From assembly GCF_022829545.1 (NCBI RefSeq), contig NZ_JAKSYM010000351.1, positions 86,235 through 150,234 on the forward strand: 64,000 bases of DNA. Direction: 5' to 3'. Origin of the DNA: Methylobacterium sp. J-030 (GTDB lineage: Bacteria > Pseudomonadota > Alphaproteobacteria > Rhizobiales > Beijerinckiaceae). Made by a program: the position numbers and the translations under genes. Under the pieces are notes generated by a model. It was not told the origin of the DNA. It ran no database searches and was given only the letters and a program-made list of their open reading frames with translations. Positions within the stretch are counted from its first letter, which is position 1. Every line of letters begins with the position of its first letter. Below, one piece after another: positions 23,983-31,694 of this stretch.

Positions 23983-24956
23983 CGCCCTCCCGCGATCTCG
24001 TGGCGCGCGTGGCGGCGGGCGCCGTGCCGGCGATCGGGCGGATGATCTCCCGGGCCGAGGCCGGCTCGCCGGAGGCGCGGCCCGCGCTCGCCGAGATCTA
24101 CCGCCGGGCCGGACGCGCCCACGTGGTCGGCCTCACCGGCGTGCCCGGCAGCGGCAAGTCGACCCTGGTGGCGACGCTGACCGCCCATCTGCGCAAAGCC
24201 GGCCAGAAGGTCGGCGTCGTGGCGATCGACCCGTCGAGCCCGTACTCGGGCGGCGCCATCCTGGGCGACCGGATCCGCATGGCCGACCATGTCTGCGACG
24301 CGGGCGTCTACATCCGCAGCATGGCGACCCGCGGCGCCATGGGCGGCATGGCCCGCGCGGCGCTCGACGCCGTCGACATCCTGGATGTCGCGGGCTTCGA
24401 CACGGTGATCATCGAGACCGTGGGGGTCGGCCAGGACGAGGTCGAGATCGCCCGGGCCTCGCACACCACGGTCGTGGTCTCGGCCCCGGGGCTCGGCGAC
24501 GAGATCCAGGCGATCAAGGCCGGCATCCTGGAGATCGCCGACATCCATGTCGTGTCGAAATGTGACCGCAGCGACGCCAACCGCACGCTGACCGACCTGA
24601 AGCAGATGCTCACCCTGGGCACGCTCACGGCCGGCCGAACGGAATGGCGCGTCCCGGTGATCGGCCTGTCCGCCTACAAGGGCGAGGGCTTCGAGACCCT
24701 GATGACGGCGATCGGAAACCACCGCCGCGTCGCCTTCGAGACCGAGGCGGGCGCGCGGCGCCGGGCGGCGATCGCCCGCTTCCGCCTGGAGAAGACCGCC
24801 GAGACCCTGCTCATCGAACGCTTCACCCGCGGCGCGGCGCCCGTCGCCGGGCCCTTGGCCGAACGCCTCAGCACCCGGGACGGCGACCCCTACGGCCTCG
24901 CCACCGAACTCCTCGAACAGGCGCTCGCGCCGCACGCATCCGGAGCATCGACATGA
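23979..24956 (+). CDS. meaH: MeaB/ArgK-type GTPase chaperone of the mutase (325 aa)
   Basis: This is a P-loop G3E GTPase that protects and reloads B12-dependent mutases. Walker A is G54-VPGSGKS-T62. The switch segments appear as AIDPSSPYSGGAILGDRIRM and ETVGVGQDEVEIARAS, the latter diagnostic of MeaB-like proteins. Base recognition is by SKCD, in place of the NKxD pattern. The C-terminal helical arm is present. GTG start overlaps the ligase stop and the stop overlaps the hcmA ATG by 4 bases, so the four genes are translationally coupled. The adjacent mutase is the obvious client; the genuine meaB of the ethylmalonyl-CoA pathway would be elsewhere. Confidence 0.92.
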   Translation: MTPSRDLVARVAAGAVPAIGRMISRAEAGSPEARPALAEIYRRAGRAHVVGLTGVPGSGKSTLVATLTAHLRKAGQKVGVVAIDPSSPYSGGAILGDRIRMADHVCDAGVYIRSMATRGAMGGMARAALDAVDILDVAGFDTVIIETVGVGQDEVEIARASHTTVVVSAPGLGDEIQAIKAGILEIADIHVVSKCDRSDANRTLTDLKQMLTLGTLTAGRTEWRVPVIGLSAYKGEGFETLMTAIGNHRRVAFETEAGARRRAAIARFRLEKTAETLLIERFTRGAAPVAGPLAERLSTRDGDPYGLATELLEQALAPHASGAST

Positions 24957-26644
24957 CCAGCCTGATCGACCGCACCACCGTCGAGGCTTTGCGCTCGGAG
25001 GAGGCCGAGTGGGAGCAGAAGGAGGTCGGCGCCTTCCTGAAGAAGCAGGCCGAGCGCAAGCCGGAATTCTTCACCCTCGGCGACATCCCGGTGAAGCGCG
25101 TCTACACGGCGGCCGACGCCGCCGAGACGCCGATCGAGGATATCGGCCTGCCGGGGCGCTACCCGTTCACCCGCGGCCCGTACCCGACCATGTACCGCTC
25201 GCGGAACTGGACGATGCGCCAGATCGCCGGCTTCGGCACCGGCGAGGACACCAACAAGCGCTTCAAGTACCTGATCGCCCAAGGCCAGACCGGCATCTCG
25301 ACCGATTTCGATATGCCGACCCTGATGGGCTACGATTCCGACCATCCGATGAGCGAGGGCGAGGTCGGGCGCGAGGGCGTGGCGATCGACACGCTCGCCG
25401 ACATGGAGGCCCTGTTCGACGGCATCGACCTGGAGAAGATCTCCGTGTCGATGACCATCAACCCCTCCGCCTGGATCCTGCTCGCCATGTATATCGTGCT
25501 GGCGGAGAAGCGCGGCTACGACCTCGACAAGCTCTCGGGCACGATCCAGGCCGACATCCTCAAGGAGTACATGGCGCAGAAGGAATACGTCTTCCCGGTG
25601 GAGCCGTCGGTGCGGATCGTGCGCGACTGCATCACCTACTGCGCCAAGACCATGAAGCGGTACAACCCGATCAACATCTCGGGCTACCACATCTCGGAGG
25701 CCGGCTCCTCGCCGCTCCACGAGGCGGCGTTCACGCTCGCGAACCTGATCGTCTACGTCGAGGAGGTGCTCAAGACCGGCATGCCGATCGACGCCTTCGC
25801 GCCGCGGCTGGCCTTCTTCTTTGTGTGCCAGGCGGACTTCTTCGAGGAGATCGCCAAGTTCCGGGCGCTGCGGCGCTGCTACGCCAAGATCATGAAGGAG
25901 CGGTTCGGGGCGCAGAACCCGGACTCGATGCGCCTGCGCTTCCACTGCCAGACCGCCGCGGCCTCGCTGACCAAGCCGCAATACATGGTCAACGTGGTGC
26001 GCACCTCCATGCAGGCGCTGGCGGCCGTGCTCGGCGGCTGCCAGTCGCTCCACACCAACGGATACGACGAGGCCTTCGCCATCCCCACCGAGGACGCGAT
26101 GCGCATGGCCTTGCGCACCCAGCAGGTGATCGCCGAGGAGACCAACGTCACCCAGGTGATCGACCCGCTCGGCGGCTCCTACTACGTCGAGAGCCTGACC
26201 ACCGAGTACGAGACCCGCATCTTCGAGATCCTCAAGGAGGTGGAGGAGCGCGGCGGCACGCTCAAGCTGATCCAGGAGGGCTGGTTCCAGCGCCACATCG
26301 CGGATTTCGCCTACGAGACCGCGATCCGGAAGCAGACCGGCGAGAAGCCGGTGATCGGCGTGAACCGCCTCGTGGACGACACCCCCGATCCGAAGATCGA
26401 GACCCACCCCTACGACCAGTCCACCGCCGACCGCCAATGCGCCCGCACCCGCCGGGTCCGCCAGGAGCGCGACCCGGTGAAGTTCGACCTGCTGCTGCAG
26501 CAGCTCGTGGCGGTCGCGAAGGACCCGAACCAGAACATCCTGCCGATCACGATCGAGCTGGTCCGCTCGGGCGCCACGATGGGCGACATCATCGAGACGC
26601 TGAAGGGCGTGTGGGGGACGTACCGGGAGACGCCGGTGTTTTAG
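24953..26644 (+). CDS. hcmA: 2-Hydroxyisobutyryl-CoA mutase large subunit (563 aa)
   Basis: This is a coenzyme-B12-dependent acyl-CoA mutase catalytic subunit (TIM barrel, no B12 domain of its own). It would interconvert 2-hydroxyisobutyryl-CoA and 3-hydroxybutyryl-CoA with HcmB. Two positions that set specificity read Ile91 (WTMRQIAGFGTGEDTN) and Asp118 (GISTDFDMPT), matching Ile90 and Asp117 of the Aquincola enzyme; methylmalonyl-CoA mutases have Tyr and Ala there. Length matches HcmA (562 aa). The ATG overlaps the meaH stop and the C-terminus (GTYRETPVF) is that of the family. It is last in the operon; a repeat element lies immediately downstream. Confidence 0.93.
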   Translation: MTSLIDRTTVEALRSEEAEWEQKEVGAFLKKQAERKPEFFTLGDIPVKRVYTAADAAETPIEDIGLPGRYPFTRGPYPTMYRSRNWTMRQIAGFGTGEDTNKRFKYLIAQGQTGISTDFDMPTLMGYDSDHPMSEGEVGREGVAIDTLADMEALFDGIDLEKISVSMTINPSAWILLAMYIVLAEKRGYDLDKLSGTIQADILKEYMAQKEYVFPVEPSVRIVRDCITYCAKTMKRYNPINISGYHISEAGSSPLHEAAFTLANLIVYVEEVLKTGMPIDAFAPRLAFFFVCQADFFEEIAKFRALRRCYAKIMKERFGAQNPDSMRLRFHCQTAAASLTKPQYMVNVVRTSMQALAAVLGGCQSLHTNGYDEAFAIPTEDAMRMALRTQQVIAEETNVTQVIDPLGGSYYVESLTTEYETRIFEILKEVEERGGTLKLIQEGWFQRHIADFAYETAIRKQTGEKPVIGVNRLVDDTPDPKIETHPYDQSTADRQCARTRRVRQERDPVKFDLLLQQLVAVAKDPNQNILPITIELVRSGATMGDIIETLKGVWGTYRETPVF

Positions 26645-26660
26645 AGCTGGGTACTGACGG

Positions 26661-26870
26661 ACGCGCCGCTCTCCCTCCCCCCTCTGCGGGGAGGGTGGCC
26701 CCCGAAGGGGGTCGGGCCGGGACGAAGTCCCGCAAGAGGGGAGCGACGGTGCAGAAGAAGGCCGTGGCCTTCATGCCGCCTTCGCCCTTTCCGGATGCCG
26801 GGTTCCCCTCTCCCGCCCCCTGCTCGCGCAGGGGCCACCCTCCCCCGCAGAGGGGGGAGGGAGGGCGCGT
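26661..26870. repeat. About 210-bp element with ~30-bp terminal inverted repeats
   Basis: The left arm 26671-26700 (CTCCCTCCCCCCTCTGCGGG and on) is the reverse complement of the right arm 26833-26863 with one extra G. An outer ACGCGCC is also shared. The interior is non-coding. It looks like a small non-autonomous element of the MITE/REP type; the arm also occurs near 3512. It lies between the stop codons of hcmA and the convergent hydrolase gene. Confidence 0.75.
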
Positions 26871-26886
26871 GGTGGAATTCAACCTC

Positions 26887-27942
26887 TCAGCTAAAACGCG
26901 GCTCCGGCTCCTCCGCCGGCTCGAACGCGGCCCGGATGGCGTTCGGATCGACGGCGTCGAGCGTCGCGGGCTGCCAGGCGGGGCGGTTGTCCTTGTCGAC
27001 GAGCACCGCGCGCACGCCCTCGTAGAAATCGTGCCCCCGCATGATGCGGGTCACCAGCCGGTACTCCGTCCGGATCGCCTCCGGCACGGTCATATCGGCC
27101 CCGCGCCGCATCTGCTCGCGGGCGAGGCAGAGGCTGGTCGGCGAGCGGAGGCGGATGGTGCGCGCCGTCTCGGCGGCGAAGTCCGAGCCTTCGACAGCAT
27201 CGAGCCGCGCCAGGATGGCCGGGACGCTCTCGGCCGAGAAGCACGCCGCGATCAGAGCCGCTTCCCGGGTCACCGACCCCCCTTCCGGTCGGGGCGCGGC
27301 GTGGGCGGCCAGGGCCTGCTCGATCGGGCCGCCCGCCGCCAGGGCGTCGAGGATGGCCGGGAAATCGGCCGCGCGCGCCGCGTGGGTCGCGAGCCCGAGG
27401 GCGAGGGCGTCGCCCGCGCCGATCCGCGATCCGGTCAGCGCCAGATAGGTGCCGGCATGCCCCGGCAGGCGCGGCAGGAGCGCGGTGGTGCCGACATCCG
27501 GGATGAAGCCGATGCCGACCTCCGGCATCGCGAAGGCGTAGGCCTCGGACGCCACCCGGACCGGCCCGTGCACCGAGATGCCGACACCCCCGCCCATCAC
27601 GATGCCATCGATCAGCGCGATGATCGGCTTCGGGTAACGGGCCATCAGGGCGACGAGCGCGTACTCGCCCCGCCAGATCGTGAACATCGCCGCGGTCTGC
27701 CCGGCCTTGGCGGCCTCGTAGATCCGCCGGACATCGCCGCCCGCGCAGAAGGCCCGCCCACCGCTGCCCTGGACCGCCACGCGGGTCACGCTCTCGTCCG
27801 ACTCCCAGGCCTGGAGCCGGTCCTGCATCGCCCGGATCATGCCGAGCGTCAGGGCGTTCAGGGCCTTGGGCCGATTAAGCGTCACGAGGCCGAGGGAGCC
27901 GCGTGTCTCGAACAGCACCTCGTCGGTCGCAGGTTCGGTCAT
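26887..27942 (-). CDS. 3-Hydroxyisobutyryl-CoA hydrolase (351 aa)
   Basis: This is an enoyl-CoA hydratase-fold thioesterase of valine breakdown, releasing 3-hydroxyisobutyrate. The oxyanion hole segments are GRAFCAGGDVRRIYE and GIVMGGGVGISVHG, and the catalytic Glu/Asp region is FAMPEVGIGFIPDVG (E141, D149). The C-terminal HDFYEGVRAVLVDKDNRPAW stretch is diagnostic for this subfamily and separates it from true crotonases. Length is normal. The start at 27942 begins the conserved protein; the frame is open 56 codons further up. It converges on the mutase operon; it handles the 3-hydroxy isomer and need not belong to the 2-hydroxyisobutyrate pathway. Confidence 0.92.
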   Translation of the reverse strand: MTEPATDEVLFETRGSLGLVTLNRPKALNALTLGMIRAMQDRLQAWESDESVTRVAVQGSGGRAFCAGGDVRRIYEAAKAGQTAAMFTIWRGEYALVALMARYPKPIIALIDGIVMGGGVGISVHGPVRVASEAYAFAMPEVGIGFIPDVGTTALLPRLPGHAGTYLALTGSRIGAGDALALGLATHAARAADFPAILDALAAGGPIEQALAAHAAPRPEGGSVTREAALIAACFSAESVPAILARLDAVEGSDFAAETARTIRLRSPTSLCLAREQMRRGADMTVPEAIRTEYRLVTRIMRGHDFYEGVRAVLVDKDNRPAWQPATLDAVDPNAIRAAFEPAEEPEPRFS

Positions 27943-28133
27943 CGTCGGACGCGTCCTCCCGTTTTCGTTTGGATCGATGGGCTGATTGAATAGGTGTGCC
28001 GCCAAGTCGCCGCAACGATGGGCGGCACGGAACAATCGCGGCCGACCGTACCGGATCCGGCCCGTCCCGCGCTCAAGCTCCGCGACCGCATGGGCTACGG
28101 CATCGATCACCCGATCGGCGGAGGACGAACCCG

Positions 28134-28418
28134 ATGCTCTACATGGTCCACATGCAGGTCGACATCCCGGCGAGCCTGCCGAAGGCCGAGGCGGATCGCC
28201 TGAAGGCCGAGGAAAAAGCCTTCTCCCAGAAACTCCAGCAGGACGGAAGGTGGCGGCACCTGTGGCGCGTCGCCGGGCAATACGCGAACGTCAGCGTGTT
28301 CGACGTCGCCGGGAACGACGAGCTCCACGATCTCCTGACGGCGCTGCCCCTCTACCCGTACATGGCGATCCAAGTGACGCCGCTGGCGCAGCACCCGTCC
28401 GCCATCGCGGCCAACTGA
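28134..28418 (+). CDS. catC: Muconolactone delta-isomerase (94 aa)
   Basis: A small soluble isomerase of the catechol branch of the beta-ketoadipate pathway, converting muconolactone to 3-oxoadipate enol-lactone. The family start (MLYMVHMQVDIPASLPK, then AEKAF-like sequence) and the WR..GQYANVSVFDVAGNDELH segment with LTALPLYPYM are diagnostic. Length is typical (about 95 aa). The ATG at 28134 follows GGAGG. It precedes a YciI-like gene and pcaD, the next enzyme, so the three probably form an operon. catA and catB are not in this window. Confidence 0.92.
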   Translation: MLYMVHMQVDIPASLPKAEADRLKAEEKAFSQKLQQDGRWRHLWRVAGQYANVSVFDVAGNDELHDLLTALPLYPYMAIQVTPLAQHPSAIAAN

Positions 28419-28430
28419 GCGCGGGGAATC

Positions 28431-28727
28431 ATGCCCTACATCATCGAGACCTTCGACAGGCCCGGCAGCCTCGACATTCGCAAGGCGAACCGTGCTGAGC
28501 ATCTCGCCTATCTCGACCGAATCAAGGATCGCCTCCTGGCCTGCGGCGCCAAGCTGAACGACGACGGGACCGATGCGGGCGGCGGCCTCTACGTCGTCGA
28601 TGTCGAGAGCCGCGCCGAGGCCGAGGCGCTCATCGCGGCGGATCCGTTCTTTCAGGTGGATCTGTTCGAGCGCGTCGAGATCCGGCGCTGGCGCAAGGCC
28701 TATCTCGCCGGCAAAAGCTATCTTTGA
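28431..28727 (+). CDS. YciI family protein (98 aa)
   Basis: A small YciI-like domain (dimeric ferredoxin-like fold): RANRAEHLAYLDRIKDRL with the conserved His, then GGGLYVVDVESRAEAEALIA and DPFFQVDLFERVEIRRW. The D-P-F motif and the single conserved His/Asp pair are typical. Some YciI-like proteins act as dehydrochlorinases or lactone-processing enzymes; most are uncharacterised. Position between catC and pcaD (12 and 17 bases away) suggests it acts on a muconolactone-type intermediate, perhaps a substituted one. That role is inference. Confidence 0.85.
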   Translation: MPYIIETFDRPGSLDIRKANRAEHLAYLDRIKDRLLACGAKLNDDGTDAGGGLYVVDVESRAEAEALIAADPFFQVDLFERVEIRRWRKAYLAGKSYL

Positions 28728-28744
28728 AGACAGGGAGGAGCCGG

Positions 28745-29536
28745 ATGGCGTTCGCGGAACTCGACGGGGTCCGATTGCACTACAGGGCGGAGGGCGACCC
28801 GGCGCACCCCGCACTCGTGCTGTCGAACTCGCTCGGCGCGTCGCTCGACATGTGGGCGCCGCAGGTGGAGACCCTGGCGGCCCGCTTCCACCTGATCCGC
28901 TACGACACCCGCGGTCACGGGCAGTCGACGGTCACGCCGGGGCCCTACACGATCGCGCAGCTCGGCCGGGACGTGATCGGCCTCCTGGACCATCTCGGCC
29001 TCGATCGCGCGCATTTCTCCGGCGTGTCGATGGGCGGCCTGACGGGGCAGTGGATCGCCCTCAACCATCCGGAGCGGCTGCACCGCCTCGCCCTGTGCAA
29101 CACGGCCGCCTATATCGGCCCGCCGGAGAACTGGACCAACCGGGTCGCGGCGGTCCGCGCCGACGGCGTCGGCAGCATCGCCGACGCGGTGGCCTCGCGC
29201 TGGCTGACGGCGGATTACGCGGCCGCCAAGCCCGAGCTGGCCGCCAGCCTGCGCCGGATGCTGGCCGCCACGGCCTCGGAGGGCTACGCGGCGGCGTGCC
29301 TGGCGGTGCGCGATGCCGATTTCCGCGCCGACCTCCCGCGGATCGCCGTGCCGACCCTGGTGATCGCCGGGACGCACGACGCCGCGACACCGGCCGCGGA
29401 GGGCCGCTTCCTGGCCGATCACATCCCCGGTGCGCAGTACCGCGCGCTGAGCGGCGCGCACCTGACCAATCTGGAGGATGTCGCGCGCTTCAACGAGGCG
29501 CTGCTGGCGTTCTTCGGCGAAGCAGACGCGGCGTAG
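28745..29536 (+). CDS. pcaD: 3-Oxoadipate enol-lactonase (263 aa)
   Basis: This alpha/beta hydrolase opens 3-oxoadipate enol-lactone to 3-oxoadipate. The oxyanion region is LVLSNSLGASLDMWAPQVE, typical of PcaD. The nucleophile elbow is FSGVSMGGLTGQW (Ser), the acid is in VPTLVIAGTHDAATPA and the His in LSGAHLTNLED. The length is normal for a PcaD without fused decarboxylase. ATG at 28745 follows AGGGAGG. It is the third gene of the catC-yciI-pcaD set. The remaining steps (thiolase, CoA transferase) are not in this window. Confidence 0.92.
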   Translation: MAFAELDGVRLHYRAEGDPAHPALVLSNSLGASLDMWAPQVETLAARFHLIRYDTRGHGQSTVTPGPYTIAQLGRDVIGLLDHLGLDRAHFSGVSMGGLTGQWIALNHPERLHRLALCNTAAYIGPPENWTNRVAAVRADGVGSIADAVASRWLTADYAAAKPELAASLRRMLAATASEGYAAACLAVRDADFRADLPRIAVPTLVIAGTHDAATPAAEGRFLADHIPGAQYRALSGAHLTNLEDVARFNEALLAFFGEADAA

Positions 29537-29782
29537 TATGACAGCCGGGTTTCCGCGTTCGGTGCCGGTCGAGGCGAGCCCGAAGGGCGCGGGTGAGCGG
29601 GCGGCTCCGGAGGAGGCTCATCCTGAATCGCACCCTTGGAGGCACTGGACTCGGGGCTGGGGCGGCCCTCGATCCCCCCGCGATGCGCTGCGCCCCACCC
29701 TGCTGCAGGCGTTCTTCTCGGTGCGTTCCGAGCGCATGCTGATGGAGCAGATCGACTTGGTACCTTCGGCTATGCTGCAATC

Positions 29783-30415
29783 ATGATTCGACGCGCCGCA
29801 GCCCGTCCATTCCGCAGGCTCGCAATCGGTCTCGCGCTCGGGGCCTGCGGCCTGTCGGCGGGGCCTGCCGCCGCCCAGGCCCTCCTCTGGCCGTCGATCG
29901 GCTTCGCCCCCCTGCCGTCCTTTGCCTGGCCCGGGTCCGTCGAGGACGCGGCCGGCCGCTGGACCGGCTCCTATGCCCGCCTGTCGACCGGCTATGCGGT
30001 GACGAGCAGCCGGCATGTCGGCAGCTATTCCGGCCCCACCCTCGGCTTCGAGGCCGGGCGGATGTGGCAGGAGGGCCCGATCCTCTACGGCATCAGCGGT
30101 GGCTTCGACGACCTCGCCGGGCGCGACGGTGCCCTGACGCCGGGCTACGGGCGGCGCGCCTACAGCCGCGACTTCGCCGGCACCCTGGCGGTGAAGGTCG
30201 GGACGCTGCTGGCGCCGGACGTGTTGGTCTATGCCAAGACCGGCGCCGTGGCCGTGCACGACACCCTGCGCGTCGGGCCGACGCCCGGGACGCTGCCGTT
30301 CAGCCGGCAGGACATCGCGGTGCGGCCGGCGGCGGGCGTCGGGGTCGAATGGGCCGTCACCGATCGGCTATCGCTGGCGGTCGAGGCGGGCGTGGTCGGC
30401 GGCGGGGTCCGCTGA
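29783..30415 (+). CDS. Outer-membrane beta-barrel protein (210 aa)
   Basis: A signal peptide (RRLAIGLALGACGLSAGPAA then AQA) is followed by alternating hydrophobic and polar residues, with many Gly, Tyr and Ser, as in 8-stranded opacity/OmpA-like barrels (GSYSGPTLGFEAGRMWQEGP; DRLSLAVEAGVVGG near the end). The C-terminus ends GGGVR rather than with an aromatic residue, which is unusual and could mean a damaged or shortened 3' end. The last 187 bases overlap the convergent acetyltransferase frame. The start is weakly supported by a ribosome binding site. Confidence 0.7.
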   Translation: MIRRAAARPFRRLAIGLALGACGLSAGPAAAQALLWPSIGFAPLPSFAWPGSVEDAAGRWTGSYARLSTGYAVTSSRHVGSYSGPTLGFEAGRMWQEGPILYGISGGFDDLAGRDGALTPGYGRRAYSRDFAGTLAVKVGTLLAPDVLVYAKTGAVAVHDTLRVGPTPGTLPFSRQDIAVRPAAGVGVEWAVTDRLSLAVEAGVVGGGVR

Positions 30416-31011
30416 GGGGGCCCTCGGCCGCGCCGGGATCCCGGATCGCAGGCCGTCGCCAGGAATGCGAGATCGTGCCAACCGTAGGCGGCCTCCACGA
30501 GGCGGCCTTCGGGCCGCACCTCCTCATTCTCGCCGGTCACGACCCCGCCGAGACCTTCGTGAAAGTGCCGGGCGGTCGCAGTGTCGCGCAGCACCCAGAG
30601 CCCGGCACCGCGATGGCCGACCGCGCGGAGATGCGCCGCGATAGCTCCCATCAGGCCCCGCCCGATGCCCCGTCGCCGACCCGCGCGCAGGACGTAGAGC
30701 GCACTGATCTCACCGGCAAAGCCGGACGCCGCCAGGTCGGCCGAGCGCCGCGCGTGGCCGGCACCGAAGCCGACGAGCGCGCCGCGCGCCTCGGCGATCG
30801 GGACCGCCACACCGGGGGCGGCCGCCGGATCGCCCAGGATGCAAGCCCAGCGGGCGCGGCGCTTGTCGAGCGTGCCGGCCGCGATCACCGCGTCGGGCAG
30901 GAGGCCCGTAGAGGTCTCCGACCCGGCCGCGACATGGACCGCCGCGATGGCCGGTGCGTCGTCCGGCTTCGCCGGCCTGATGAGCGCGGCTTCGGTCCCC
31001 GGGCCGGTCAT
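30229..31011 (-). CDS. GNAT family N-acetyltransferase with long C-terminal overlap (260 aa)
   Basis: The GNAT core is clear: RPAKPDDAPAIAAVHVAAGS at the start, acetyl-CoA loop RAGRRRGIGRGLMGAIAAHL, and GLWVLRDTATARHFHEGLGG near the end. The domain ends near residue 188 (YGWHDLAFLA). The remaining ~70 residues are Arg/Pro/Thr-rich and run antisense into the barrel gene, so the natural stop has probably been lost. It is a paralogue of the next gene (31025), 13 bases away, arranged as a tandem duplication. Substrate unknown. Confidence 0.8.
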   Translation of the reverse strand: MTGPGTEAALIRPAKPDDAPAIAAVHVAAGSETSTGLLPDAVIAAGTLDKRRARWACILGDPAAAPGVAVPIAEARGALVGFGAGHARRSADLAASGFAGEISALYVLRAGRRRGIGRGLMGAIAAHLRAVGHRGAGLWVLRDTATARHFHEGLGGVVTGENEEVRPEGRLVEAAYGWHDLAFLATACDPGSRRGRGPPQRTPPPTTPASTASDSRSVTAHSTPTPAAGRTAMSCRLNGSVPGVGPTRRVSCTATAPVLA

Positions 31012-31024
31012 GCGTCGTGCCCTG

Positions 31025-31663
31025 TCATGCGTCGTGCCCGGGCCTGCACGGATCGGGCGTGGACACGGGCGATCCCACGCCCCGTCCGAGCGCCGCCAGC
31101 GGCGCGAGGTTGCGCCACCCGTAGGCGATCTCGGTGAACCGGCCGTGCCCGCGGACCGCCTCCGGCCCGTCGAGCAGGGTGCCGCCGAGCCCGTCGATGA
31201 AGCGCCGGCCGGGCGCGTTCGTGCGCAGCACCCAGGCGCCGACGGCCCGATACCCGGCCTGCTGCAGGCCGTTTGCCATCGCGGCGACCAGGGCCCGGCC
31301 GCCGCCGCGCCCCTGGGCGGCCCGCACCAGGTAGGGCCCCCGGAACTCGCCGTCGAAGCCCGCCGCCGCCAGGGCGCCCGCGCGCTGGGCGTTGCCGAGG
31401 CTGAACCCGACCGGCGTCCCGCCGAGTTCGGCCAGGTAGGCCGCCTCGTCGGCGCCCGGCTGCGGGCTGCTGAGAACCTGCGCCCACCACGCCTGCCGCA
31501 CCTCGACCGTGAGGGCGTCGATCATCGCGGAGGGAAGAAGACCGCCATAGGCCTCGTGCCACGCGGTCACGTGGACGGCGGCGATGGCGGCCGCGTCCTC
31601 CGGTCCCGCGCGCCGGACGACGAGGGCGCTCCGCCTCGGGATCCGGGTTGGCGCCTTGGGCAT
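31025..31663 (-). CDS. GNAT family N-acetyltransferase (212 aa)
   Basis: A GNAT domain of normal length: VRRAGPEDAAAIAAVHVTAW at the start, acetyl-CoA loop RAAQGRGGGRALVAAMANGL, and GAWVLRTNAPGRRFIDGLGG. The YGWRNLAPLAALGRG end matches the YGWHDLAFLA end of its neighbour, so the two are tandem paralogues. Such proteins acetylate small molecules or protein termini. The natural end near residue 198 shows where the longer neighbour should have stopped. It lies 31 bases from the mesaconyl-CoA hydratase gene on the same strand but need not be related to it. Confidence 0.88.
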   Translation of the reverse strand: MPKAPTRIPRRSALVVRRAGPEDAAAIAAVHVTAWHEAYGGLLPSAMIDALTVEVRQAWWAQVLSSPQPGADEAAYLAELGGTPVGFSLGNAQRAGALAAAGFDGEFRGPYLVRAAQGRGGGRALVAAMANGLQQAGYRAVGAWVLRTNAPGRRFIDGLGGTLLDGPEAVRGHGRFTEIAYGWRNLAPLAALGRGVGSPVSTPDPCRPGHDA

Positions 31664-31694
31664 GGGGTCCGGTCCCCGGGCCTTGCCGAGCGCG

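Noticed and set aside
24953..26644. Methylmalonyl-CoA or ethylmalonyl-CoA mutase as identity of the large subunit
   Set aside because: The protein lacks a fused B12 domain, pairs with a separate small subunit, and has Ile/Asp instead of Tyr/Ala at the specificity positions.
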